A stretch of 64,000 bases of DNA, from positions 1 to 64,000 of the forward strand of contig NZ_PJAS01000057.1 of NCBI RefSeq assembly GCF_002836735.1, written 5' to 3'. A program made the translations under genes and the position numbers. Below, piece after piece: positions 11,216-19,332 of this stretch. The first letter of the stretch is position 1. Each line of letters starts with the position of its first letter. The notes under the pieces are model-generated. The model worked only from the letters and a program-made list of their open reading frames with translations. It was not told the origin of the DNA and ran no database searches. The DNA comes from Psychrobacter sp. 4Bb (lineage in GTDB: Bacteria; Pseudomonadota; Gammaproteobacteria; Pseudomonadales; Moraxellaceae).

Positions 11216-11275
11216 TAGGGCGCGCCTTACTTTGTCTCATTTTTAGTACTATTCTTAAAATAATGACACGCCCTA
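11216..11275. repeat. Short inverted-repeat element (MITE-like), copy A
   Basis: 60 bp bounded by TAGGGCGCGCC on the left and GACACGCCCTA on the right. Its right 39 bases align base for base with the right end of the element at 14021-14194 (shared TCATTTTTA near the start and ACACGCCCTA at the end). It lies between the DUF421 gene and the next membrane-protein gene. Too short to encode anything. Confidence 0.7.
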
Positions 11276-11346
11276 AACTTAGCCTAACGGATTTTACGCA
11301 TTAGCAGGGGAAAACTTTGTAGCACCTTGTAGATGATGGTTTGTAC

Positions 11347-11832
11347 TTACGTTGATTTGCGTATAGGGTCTAATAATCGATTGATAGACCATAGGCTGAT
11401 TCGTGCACTGACTAGAGTGAGAACCAGCATTAGCATCAGTGATGAAAGCAGGGGTAGTGGACGCTGCATCGCCATCTCAAACAATACCTCACGGCTTATC
11501 GTATCAAACAGCCAAAACCAGATGGCTGAAAAATAAATGACCGTCAGCATCCAGACAATCACAACCCCACCAAACATCAATTTATTAATCTCATCTCGAG
11601 CTAATGCTCGCTTCTGATGTTTGATAAATTTACTGACAGCGATATAAGCACCCACGATAATAGAAACCACCATGACCAATTGCGGATTGAGCGCAAGTTT
11701 GGTCTGTATCATCATAAATATGGTACTGGCAAGCGTGTATCCAATCGCAAAAAAACCAACATATCGAGCCAGTTTAGGCTGCACTTGTACAAGTGTCTGG
11801 GGTTTGTTGAGACTGGTTGTCTGGCGTGACAT
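11347..11832 (-). CDS. ABZJ_00895-like membrane protein, function unknown
   Basis: 161 residues with four hydrophobic segments (about 22-43, 50-66, 84-108, 123-150). The pattern of an early GYTLAST segment and the ASKFI...K.QKRAL..DE cytoplasmic stretch resembles the ABZJ_00895-type proteins of Acinetobacter and relatives, as I recall that family; this was not searched. The N-terminal 20 residues are polar. No catalytic motif is visible. It lies alone between copy A of the repeat and dacB, all on the minus strand. Function unknown. Confidence 0.7.
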   Translation of the reverse strand: MSRQTTSLNKPQTLVQVQPKLARYVGFFAIGYTLASTIFMMIQTKLALNPQLVMVVSIIVGAYIAVSKFIKHQKRALARDEINKLMFGGVVIVWMLTVIYFSAIWFWLFDTISREVLFEMAMQRPLPLLSSLMLMLVLTLVSARISLWSINRLLDPIRKST

Positions 11833-11896
11833 AAGCTAACCTTTATAAAGGTAAAAAATAGAGTATTGATAATAAATCGACTTAAAGCGTTAAGTG

Positions 11897-13939
11897 TCAG
11901 CGCTGTGCTGTCCAGTCGAGCATGGCATCTAATACAGGTCGCGCTACATAAGGATTTAATGCTTGATCAGTATTAATTATACCGACGACAACGTAATCCT
12001 GTCCTGACAGTCCTTTGACGTAACCTGCCATTGAAGTGACGTTATTTAACGTGCCAGTCTTTATCCATGCGCGACCAGTTGCTACTGATTCAGGCAAGCG
12101 ATCGCTGTGGGCGGCAATAGTGCCACTAACCCCAGCGACCCCTAACGAGTCAACATAGGCTTCAAAATTTGGTCGGCTATAAGCATAAGTCAGTAGCTCG
12201 CTTAGGTTGGCGGCGGTGATAGTACACTCGCGGCAAAGTCCTGAGCCATTGGTCAAATGGGGCGGCGGTGTACTGAGATTGGTTTGCCACCATTGATTGA
12301 TGGTTTGTAAGGCTGCTGGATAGTCTGTCGTAGTAGGCTTACCAAACTGATATAAGCTATCCGCCTTTTTACCATTAGATTTAACAGCCGCTACTTTATT
12401 ATCCATCTCATTACTAGCTTTGACTTCATGACTGCTTGGACTAGTCGCAGTTGTGCTAGAAGGTATTAGATGAGTCAGCCTTCCTTTATCGTAAGCGCCT
12501 ATAGATAGCGCCACTTGCTCAGCCATGACATTGTTTGAGAAGTGGTTAATGTCATGAATCTGCTCGGTTAAATTCAACGACGGATAGCTGACCATAGGTA
12601 GAGGCGACATCGCGATAGCCGTAAGCCCGTGCGCTCGTTTTGTTGTCTTGGTCACATCGTAAGAGGTTTCTTGCGAGATGACCTGCCCACTCAAAGTATT
12701 CCCCAACGCTTGCCATTTGGCAGCGATGACGTGTGCCGCAAACTCTTTGGCATTGGGATACGCCACATAAAAGATATGCTCGCCGCAGCTCTCTGGCAGA
12801 CTGGCATTTAACACAAGCTGCGTGTTTTGCCACTGCGGCGCTAGGCTATAGCTTGCCTGCCCACAACTGGCTGCACGGGTATTGATTGTAGCAGGTAGCT
12901 GATAGTCGGCTAACCGTGGCTTATAGGTCACACTTGCTTGGCCGTTATCTTGAGGGTAAGTTTTGATACCAATGGTGCTAAAGTTAACCAAAAACCCATC
13001 AGGGCTAGCGTTATAGGGACGTAGAGGTGAGTTATCAAAGGCGGCAGGGTCTTTACTAACATTGTTAAAAACTGCGCTGTCGATGATGATGTCACCATCG
13101 ATATGACGAATACCGGATGCTTGAACTTTATACAGTAACTGCTTCAAGCGCTCGTGGGTCATTTTCGGGTCGCCACTACCTTGAATAATCAAGTCACCAT
13201 GTAGACGGTTGCCGATGACAATACCTGTGTGATAAACCCGTGTATGCCACACAAAATCTGCCCCTAAAGTGTCCAAAGCGATAAAGCTAGGCACGAGTTT
13301 CATGGTGCTGGCAGGCGTCCGAGGGATGTCGGACTGGTGATCCAGCAAAGGCGAAAATGAAATCTTTATAGAGGTTTTGTTGTTGCTAGCTGTGTCTTGG
13401 GCTTTGGCATTCTGATCAAGCGTATGCTGAGATTCATCAGGGATAACTGTTGGAATGCTCTCTACGCTCTGATAAGTATAAGGATCATCGGTATAAGCAT
13501 GTATTTTTTGCTCGTGCTTCTCAATAGTGCGCTGCTCTATGGTCATTAATGCGCTCTGATGGCTCGGGTCGCTGCTAATTGTAGCCGTAGAGACGTTCGT
13601 AACTGGGTGTTCAGATATTATAGTAGCTGCAGATTGGCTGTCAGGTTCATCACTATCAATGATTTGAATAGGGGTAGGCAGACGGCTGGCAGTTTTGTCA
13701 CCCACAGGTGTAATCACGATACTGATATCCGCTTCTGTCAAGTCGGCACGCGTCAAGGCTTTTTGAATGGCTGCTGGCAACACGGCTTGTGCATGTATCG
13801 GTGTGACTATAACTGCTGCCAATAACGCTAACCTAGGTAGACGTTTATTAGGTTGGTTAAGCGGTCGTAAATAACGACAAAGCGTGGTGATTTTGGTTGC
13901 AGCAGTAGAGTAATGACGGCGTTTAGAAGGGTATCGCAT
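11897..13939 (-). CDS. dacB: D-alanyl-D-alanine carboxypeptidase/endopeptidase, PBP4 (class C)
   Basis: 680 residues, clearly longer than E. coli DacB (about 480). PBP4 trims and cleaves D-Ala cross-links in periplasmic peptidoglycan. The three active-site motifs are present: SxxK as STMK at about residue 211, SxN as SNN at about 468, and KTG in AWIKTGTLNNV at about 626. A twin-basic start and the hydrophobic stretch LALLAAVIVTPIHAQA (about 36-51) form the signal peptide. Extra length comes from a low-complexity, Thr/Ser/Gln-rich region (about 65-205) before the SxxK and a second insert (about 495-530, Ser/Lys-rich) after SxN. PBP4-family domain II insert is present between the first two motifs. 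Confidence 0.93.
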   Translation of the reverse strand: MRYPSKRRHYSTAATKITTLCRYLRPLNQPNKRLPRLALLAAVIVTPIHAQAVLPAAIQKALTRADLTEADISIVITPVGDKTASRLPTPIQIIDSDEPDSQSAATIISEHPVTNVSTATISSDPSHQSALMTIEQRTIEKHEQKIHAYTDDPYTYQSVESIPTVIPDESQHTLDQNAKAQDTASNNKTSIKISFSPLLDHQSDIPRTPASTMKLVPSFIALDTLGADFVWHTRVYHTGIVIGNRLHGDLIIQGSGDPKMTHERLKQLLYKVQASGIRHIDGDIIIDSAVFNNVSKDPAAFDNSPLRPYNASPDGFLVNFSTIGIKTYPQDNGQASVTYKPRLADYQLPATINTRAASCGQASYSLAPQWQNTQLVLNASLPESCGEHIFYVAYPNAKEFAAHVIAAKWQALGNTLSGQVISQETSYDVTKTTKRAHGLTAIAMSPLPMVSYPSLNLTEQIHDINHFSNNVMAEQVALSIGAYDKGRLTHLIPSSTTATSPSSHEVKASNEMDNKVAAVKSNGKKADSLYQFGKPTTTDYPAALQTINQWWQTNLSTPPPHLTNGSGLCRECTITAANLSELLTYAYSRPNFEAYVDSLGVAGVSGTIAAHSDRLPESVATGRAWIKTGTLNNVTSMAGYVKGLSGQDYVVVGIINTDQALNPYVARPVLDAMLDWTAQR

Positions 13940-14020
13940 GAGTATCTTTCATCAGGTGGCAAAAACAGCCTATGGTAACATGAGTTGCTGTTTCCGCACA
14001 CGATGTCAGCAGTACAATTT

Positions 14021-14194
14021 TAGGGCGTGTCATCAATCTGAACAATAAAATTTAAATGGGCTAAAAATGGCTAAATCTTTGCCAAACTGCGTCAAGTAGC
14101 TGGCTAATATCTCGATATTATCTGTACTCCTTTCCTTGTTTGACTACCATTTACTTCATTTTTATCACCATTTTCAAAATGAGGACACGCCCTA
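14021..14194. repeat. Inverted-repeat element (MITE-like), copy B
   Basis: 174 bp with perfect 11-bp terminal inverted repeats TAGGGCGTGTC/GACACGCCCTA. The terminal TA may be the duplicated target. The interior has no coding capacity. It fills most of the 313-base gap between dacB and the exonuclease gene. The right end is homologous to copy A. Confidence 0.8.
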
Positions 14195-14252
14195 GCGATA
14201 ATGACGCCCTTATTTAGATAACTATCTATTGAATTGCGAGCATGACTTGCTG

Positions 14253-14858
14253 CTAACGCACATGCAAAAAAGCCATCGCCGTCATAACAGCATCGTTATA
14301 AGCATCATGCGCGCCCAGTTCAGGAATATTGTAATGGGCTAATATGCGATTCAGATGTTGGGCTTGTCCAGAAAGCCCTTGTGTGTGACCACTGATACGC
14401 CGACTGTACAGATGACGCAAATCTATGACTTCGTTTGGTAGCGAGGTTCCCATATAGCGTTTGACCAATGGATTCAAAAAAGCCATGTCTAGCTGTGTGC
14501 AGAATCCAACGATTGGTCGGTTGTTTATGAATGGTAGCAGCATTGCCAACATGTCATCGTAACTCATGCCATGTTCAACATCGGCGGTACGTAGGCCATG
14601 AATGACAATAGTGTCGCGGTCTGGCATGACAGGAGGTCTGCAAACCAAATGCATGCCATTACCTGTGTCGATGGTATTGCCATTAATATGTATCACTGCC
14701 ACAGACAGCAGGTGATGCTTCTTGGGGTTCAGCCCTGTCATCTCGCAATCAATCGCCACCCACTGCTCAGCCGAAGGTGTCGTAAACATTGAGGCCAGCT
14801 CTGGACGCTGTAATTGCGTCTTTTGCCAAGCGCAAGATAACTGCTGTAACCAGCTCAT
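14253..14858 (-). CDS. DnaQ-like 3'-5' exonuclease (DEDDh)
   Basis: 201 residues. The DEDDh exonuclease motifs are all visible: ExoI WVAIDCEMTGLNP (Asp and Glu, about residues 33-45), ExoII VGFCTQLDMAFLNP (Asp near 123), and ExoIII AHDAYNDAVMTA (His and Asp near 184-189). Such enzymes degrade nucleic acid from the 3' end with two metal ions. It is not the Pol III epsilon subunit by length and lacks its C-terminal part. It lies 82 bases after the DUF294/CBS gene on the same strand, an association seen commonly in Pseudomonas and Acinetobacter, so the two are probably cotranscribed. Confidence 0.85.
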   Translation of the reverse strand: MSWLQQLSCAWQKTQLQRPELASMFTTPSAEQWVAIDCEMTGLNPKKHHLLSVAVIHINGNTIDTGNGMHLVCRPPVMPDRDTIVIHGLRTADVEHGMSYDDMLAMLLPFINNRPIVGFCTQLDMAFLNPLVKRYMGTSLPNEVIDLRHLYSRRISGHTQGLSGQAQHLNRILAHYNIPELGAHDAYNDAVMTAMAFLHVR

Positions 14859-14940
14859 ATTAGTCGTTCATCCATCTATGTTGTTTTCTTACTTGAGACC
14901 TTTTTGTATTTATTAAGTCTCTGTACTAAGACTGCCACAT

Positions 14941-16935
14941 TTATGCGATTTCTAGTTGATAGTGTTGACGCAATTGATTCTTAAAACTTTTGACCACGGC
15001 CAGACACTCTTTGAGTAGGTCACGTTCAAGTGCAGTCAAAGTCGTTGGATCTACTTGCCGTGCATGCTTATCGTCGGTTGAGAGCGCCACAGATAAGCGC
15101 TGCGCCATAAAAAACTCTAGCGCTTCTAGTAGAGTATCAGCGCGTTCTTGGGTCATAGCATCAACCTGTACCAAGCCCTTTAAACGCGCCTTGGTACTAG
15201 GCACATCGAGCACATTGTTTTCTAATGCTAAGGTACGTATGCCATGAACCAATGGAAAGATACCGGCTTTTTTTAGGTCAATGTCGGACGATGCTGATTT
15301 GCCGCCTAGTAAAGGGACAAACTTTTGCCACCATTGATTAACATCGCCAAACTGTAGCGCTGCCCGCGCAAACTGCCTGACAAACATAGGATCTGCTTGT
15401 TGATGAGCAAGTTCTAAGTGCTGACGTACTTGTGTGAGCAGTGACTCATCGCCGCAGACGTATTCACCATCTAGTATCGCAGACAAGTAAATACCATGCA
15501 TCGGGTCAGAGTTCCTAAACCATAGGCCAATTTGCGCAGTGAATTGCTTGAGCGGTTGTCGCCACATAGGATTGGTCATCATGATATTACCATCACACAG
15601 TGGGTAGCCAAGCGTTGCTAAATGGCTATTAAAAGTATCAGCGAACTGTGCTAGGTCAGGATGCGTATAGCCATCACGAATGATGAGCGCATTGTCTTGA
15701 TCGGTACGCATGATTTGCTCACCGCGCCCTTCTGAACCCATAACGATTAGGCAAGTATTGGCCATCACTTCATCAGGTACGATTAGCTGCCATAGTTTGG
15801 TAAATACCTGCGCATTTAGCGTCTGTACCATACGACTGATATTGCCGATTTTGACACCATTATGATGCTGTGCACGAATATAGCGACCGATCAGCTCAAC
15901 AGCAGTATCTAGGCTCGATAGATCTTGTGCCTGTTCGATTTGAATACTAATCAGCTGTGAGTGATGGCCAATGTGCGCGAGCATATCACTTTGCCCAAGC
16001 ACACCGACGACATCGCCACTCTTATCAATGACTGGCAGCCTATGAATACGATAGCGAGTCATGGTCAGCAGCGCATCGCCAATCTCATCACTGGCTTTGA
16101 TGGTACGGAGATTAAAATTTGCATAGCGCTGGCAAAGAGTAGTAGCAGGATCTTGTTTATCACTTACAGCGCGACAAATATCAGTATCGGTCAGAATCCC
16201 TAAGAGTAATCTTGTCTCAAGTTGCGCTGTTTGTGAGCTATCTAAATCATTTGAACTATCTAAGTCATCTAAGCCATCCAAACTATCTAAGCCATGTAGC
16301 GGTTGGACCAGTACATGTTTTAATCCAGCTTTGGTCATGATGCGGGCCGCTTCGTACAAGCTATCATTGGCATCGACGATATGCACTGGCAATAGATGAA
16401 CATCTATCACTGGTTGCAGCATGATTTGCTGTACTTCTTGTTGGTTGGTATAGCTGGCAGGATCTAGCGTTTTATTATGACGTCGTTGGCGCAATGCTTT
16501 TAATCGTTCAGGCAGTTTGTCTGATAGCATTTGGCGTACCAAATGATTTTGTGCACTGATTTTATCAATAGCGGTGCCAGCGACTTGGAGCAGTAACGTC
16601 TCTTCATTAGCTCGGAATTGATAGGGCTGTATGGCCGTACTTTCAGGCTCTAGCTGATTATCCTTGGCAAGTGACTCAGGTAGGCGGCGACTATCAAACC
16701 AATCATTATTGTTCAGACCGTCAGCATGATTGCTACCTACATAGGACGCGACAAACTCACCATCTAGTGATTGCTCGATTTGCCCTTTGATGACCACATA
16801 CAGACATTGCAATTCTTCTGCAGGCAAGCTTTCGTTTTTGGCAAGGTAGCGTATCTGGGTGTTTTTTCTAATGCTTTGACGCTCGGCTAAGCTCAATACA
16901 TCAAAGGGCGGTTGGCTAAAATCAAGATGGGGCAT
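14941..16935 (-). CDS. Cyclic-nucleotide-binding/CBS/DUF294 nucleotidyltransferase-like protein
   Basis: 664 residues. Order: an N-terminal cNMP-binding-like jelly roll (about 15-130), a pair of CBS domains (about 178-330), a DUF294 nucleotidyltransferase-like domain with MGSEGRGEQIMRTDQDNA (about 400-417; GSEGR and the D-x-D pair are the GlnD-like signature), and a C-terminal DUF294 helical domain. It looks like a sensor that binds nucleotides and acts on an unknown partner. The first CBS domain holds a low-complexity insert of Leu-Asp-Ser repeats (about residues 217-237). Immediately followed by the DnaQ-like gene; it may signal through it or share a transcript only. Confidence 0.85.
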   Translation of the reverse strand: MPHLDFSQPPFDVLSLAERQSIRKNTQIRYLAKNESLPAEELQCLYVVIKGQIEQSLDGEFVASYVGSNHADGLNNNDWFDSRRLPESLAKDNQLEPESTAIQPYQFRANEETLLLQVAGTAIDKISAQNHLVRQMLSDKLPERLKALRQRRHNKTLDPASYTNQQEVQQIMLQPVIDVHLLPVHIVDANDSLYEAARIMTKAGLKHVLVQPLHGLDSLDGLDDLDSSNDLDSSQTAQLETRLLLGILTDTDICRAVSDKQDPATTLCQRYANFNLRTIKASDEIGDALLTMTRYRIHRLPVIDKSGDVVGVLGQSDMLAHIGHHSQLISIQIEQAQDLSSLDTAVELIGRYIRAQHHNGVKIGNISRMVQTLNAQVFTKLWQLIVPDEVMANTCLIVMGSEGRGEQIMRTDQDNALIIRDGYTHPDLAQFADTFNSHLATLGYPLCDGNIMMTNPMWRQPLKQFTAQIGLWFRNSDPMHGIYLSAILDGEYVCGDESLLTQVRQHLELAHQQADPMFVRQFARAALQFGDVNQWWQKFVPLLGGKSASSDIDLKKAGIFPLVHGIRTLALENNVLDVPSTKARLKGLVQVDAMTQERADTLLEALEFFMAQRLSVALSTDDKHARQVDPTTLTALERDLLKECLAVVKSFKNQLRQHYQLEIA

Positions 16936-16992
16936 GGCATCATCCTTGATGGCATATTTTCGGTAGAGACTTTACTATAGCATTAATAAAAC

Positions 16993-17041
16993 AAAAAGCC
17001 TTCAATAACCACAATATAAATAGGGTTATTGAAGGCTTTTT
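16993..17041 (-). terminator. Strong hairpin terminator of dapC (bidirectional shape)
   Basis: A perfect 18-bp stem, AAAAAGCCTTCAATAACC against GGTTATTGAAGGCTTTTT, with a 13-base loop. Read on the minus strand the stem ends in T residues, after dapC. Confidence 0.88.
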
Positions 17042-17088
17042 GCTACTGCGTCATTTATCCCAGCTACATTAGATTTTTCTAATTAGCT

Positions 17089-18318
17089 CTAAGCACCTAA
17101 TAATTTGCGGATACGACTGATTGCTTCTCGGCTCTCATCGACACTCGCGACCAGAGCGATACGCACATAACCTTGTCCAGGATTATGACCATCAACTTCA
17201 CGTGACAAATAACGTCCTGCCAATGCATGAATATTGGCTTGCTCATACAACGCTTTGACAAAGATTTCATCATCACCATCGAACTGTTCAGGTACTTTGA
17301 CCCAGAAGTAGAACCCAGCATCAGGCATACGTAACTCTAGCAACTCACCAAGCTCAGACATCCATAGGGCAAACTTTTCTTGATATAGCGCTCGATTATG
17401 AGCGACGTGTTTTTCGTCTTGCCACGCAGCGATAGAGGCCAGCTGATGAGGTATCGGCATCGCACAACCTTGGTAAGTACGATATTGCAAATAAGCCTGC
17501 AAAATTTTGGCATCACCAGCCACAAATCCAGAGCGCAAACCCGGTAAGTTTGAACGTTTGGATAGAGAGTGGAACACGATACAGTTTTTGAAATCACGGC
17601 GACCAAGGGCCGCACAAGCTTGGAGCAGTCCAATCGGTGCTGTACCAAAATACAGTTCGCTATAACACTCGTCACTGGCGATGATGAAACCGTACTGATC
17701 TGACAGACGAATAAGGTATTCCCAATCATCCATTGTCATGACCGCGCCTGTTGGATTGTTTGGGCTACAGACAAACAAGAGCTGTGTGCGCATCCAAACG
17801 TCTTTTGGTACCGCGCGATAGTCACCTTTGTAGTCATTATCTGATGTACAAGGGACAAAGTAAGGTGTTGCCTGTGCCAGTATCGCTGCGCCTTCATATA
17901 TCTGATAAAACGGGTTGGGCATAACAACTGTAGGCGATGTGTTAGACGCTGGAGCATTGCTCTCTGTGTCAGCTACCTCATGATCAACAACTGCTTGTAC
18001 AAAGCTAAAAATCGCTTCTCGTGTGCCCATTACTGGTAATACTTGAGTATTGGCATCGACGTGATTAAGAAAAAACCGCTTCTCTAACCAGTGGGCGATA
18101 GTTTGACGGAGCTCAAACATACCGTTTGTTGTTGGATAACGACTTATTTTGTCCAAGTTTTCGCGTAGGACGTCCAGCACAAATGCAGGAGGCTCATGTT
18201 TTGGCTCACCAATACCGAGCTTAATTTCACTGTAACCGTTGGCAGGCTTGCTATCGGCAAGCAAGGTTGCCATCTTTGCGAATGGATAAGGATGTAGATG
18301 CTTTAAGTTGTGATTCAT
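17089..18318 (-). CDS. dapC: Succinyldiaminopimelate transaminase
   Basis: 409 residues from the ATG at 18318. The frame continues to a TTG at 18342, but homologous proteins begin at MNHNLKHLHPYPFAKM. DapC transfers an amino group from glutamate in the succinylated branch of lysine/diaminopimelate synthesis; it is a class I/II PLP aminotransferase in the cytoplasm. Motifs: YPTTNG (substrate side), SPNNPTGAV, and the PLP lysine in SLSKRSNLPGLRSGF (about residue 250). The first 10 residues hold no clear ribosome site. Stand-alone gene with its own terminator. Confidence 0.92.
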   Translation of the reverse strand: MNHNLKHLHPYPFAKMATLLADSKPANGYSEIKLGIGEPKHEPPAFVLDVLRENLDKISRYPTTNGMFELRQTIAHWLEKRFFLNHVDANTQVLPVMGTREAIFSFVQAVVDHEVADTESNAPASNTSPTVVMPNPFYQIYEGAAILAQATPYFVPCTSDNDYKGDYRAVPKDVWMRTQLLFVCSPNNPTGAVMTMDDWEYLIRLSDQYGFIIASDECYSELYFGTAPIGLLQACAALGRRDFKNCIVFHSLSKRSNLPGLRSGFVAGDAKILQAYLQYRTYQGCAMPIPHQLASIAAWQDEKHVAHNRALYQEKFALWMSELGELLELRMPDAGFYFWVKVPEQFDGDDEIFVKALYEQANIHALAGRYLSREVDGHNPGQGYVRIALVASVDESREAISRIRKLLGA

Positions 18319-18579
18319 AAGTGTGATAACTATAATAGACAATTAATAATAAAGTTATAAAGAAAATTTACATTAGAGCAGTGTAGCACTTCTCTAATTT
18401 TTTGTCCTTTTCTTCTTATATCGTGAATAGGCATTTACCAAGCGTAAGCTATTCATCATATGACTACCAAATAGGTAGTCGCTCAAAAGTCTTTTGGACC
18501 TTTCATAATTTATAACCTATAACAATATAAAAAATGACTACATCACAAACGTGGTAGATCGTCTTAAGGATAGTTTGAT

Positions 18580-19251
18580 ATGTCTAGTGTGTTAAATAAT
18601 GATGATCTCATCGCTAAAGATATCAATAATGAAAAACTTGATAACAATTTACAGCGCTCTAACCTGTATAAACTGCTCAAAGAGCGTGAACAGAGCTGGT
18701 GGCAAGCGCGCCAACAACTGATTGAGCGTCAAGAAAAGAAAATGTTTTGGTATGGTGAAAACAGCCTCATTATGTGGCTGTTGTGGCAATTGGTCGGCTA
18801 CGTGGTAGTGGCAATGGCCTTGATGCTGCTCAATAATATATTTGGTATCTCATTACCGCTATGGCAGTACGTTTCTTTGTTTGTAATACAGACCATATTT
18901 TTTGTCAGCGCACTTGCTGCTAAAGGCCAATTGGAAAACAAACTCCAGCGCAAAATAGACAACGACGAGCTAATGCGCGAAGAGGCGCTCAATGAGATGA
19001 TTATTCTGGCAGAGGATAGCCTGTATCCTGATGTACATGCCAAGTCGCCTATCTCTTTGGAAGCGTTAGATGATTATCTAGACGGACAGTTTCACCTAGC
19101 AAGCTTGCAATGTCTGCTACAAAAAGAAGTCGATGCTGGACGATTAATCATGGGGCAGCAGCCACCTGAAGTAGGTGTTTTGCCGCCAGATCTTGCTGAC
19201 GATGAATTGAACGAACATGCCAGCGAGATAACTTATAGAAGTACGTTATAA
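18580..19251 (+). CDS. Uncharacterised membrane protein
   Basis: 223 residues, not recognised. Two hydrophobic segments lie at about 66-86 (IMWLLWQLVGYVVVAMALML) and 94-116 (WQYVSLFVIQTIFFVSALAA). Both flanks are long, charged and predicted helical (LKEREQSWWQARQQLIERQE before; QLENKLQRKIDNDELMREEA after). This looks like a hairpin membrane anchor with two cytoplasmic coiled arms. The TAA stop lies in the loop of a perfect 13-bp hairpin. No neighbour suggests a role. Confidence 0.72.
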   Translation: MSSVLNNDDLIAKDINNEKLDNNLQRSNLYKLLKEREQSWWQARQQLIERQEKKMFWYGENSLIMWLLWQLVGYVVVAMALMLLNNIFGISLPLWQYVSLFVIQTIFFVSALAAKGQLENKLQRKIDNDELMREEALNEMIILAEDSLYPDVHAKSPISLEALDDYLDGQFHLASLQCLLQKEVDAGRLIMGQQPPEVGVLPPDLADDELNEHASEITYRSTL

Positions 19252-19264
19252 AACGTACTTCTAT
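19235..19264. other. Perfect 13-bp hairpin enclosing the stop codon of the upstream gene
   Basis: ATAGAAGTACGTT and AACGTACTTCTAT are exact reverse complements around a 4-base loop (ATAA) that contains the TAA stop (19249-19251). There is no T run, so it is not a classical terminator. It lies 70 bases before the end of glnD, which runs the other way. Confidence 0.75.
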
Positions 19265-19332
19265 GATGACTATCAGACTACTTTTGCTAGTTAATATTCA
19301 AAATAATGGCTAACCAAAACTATCTAGCCGTA

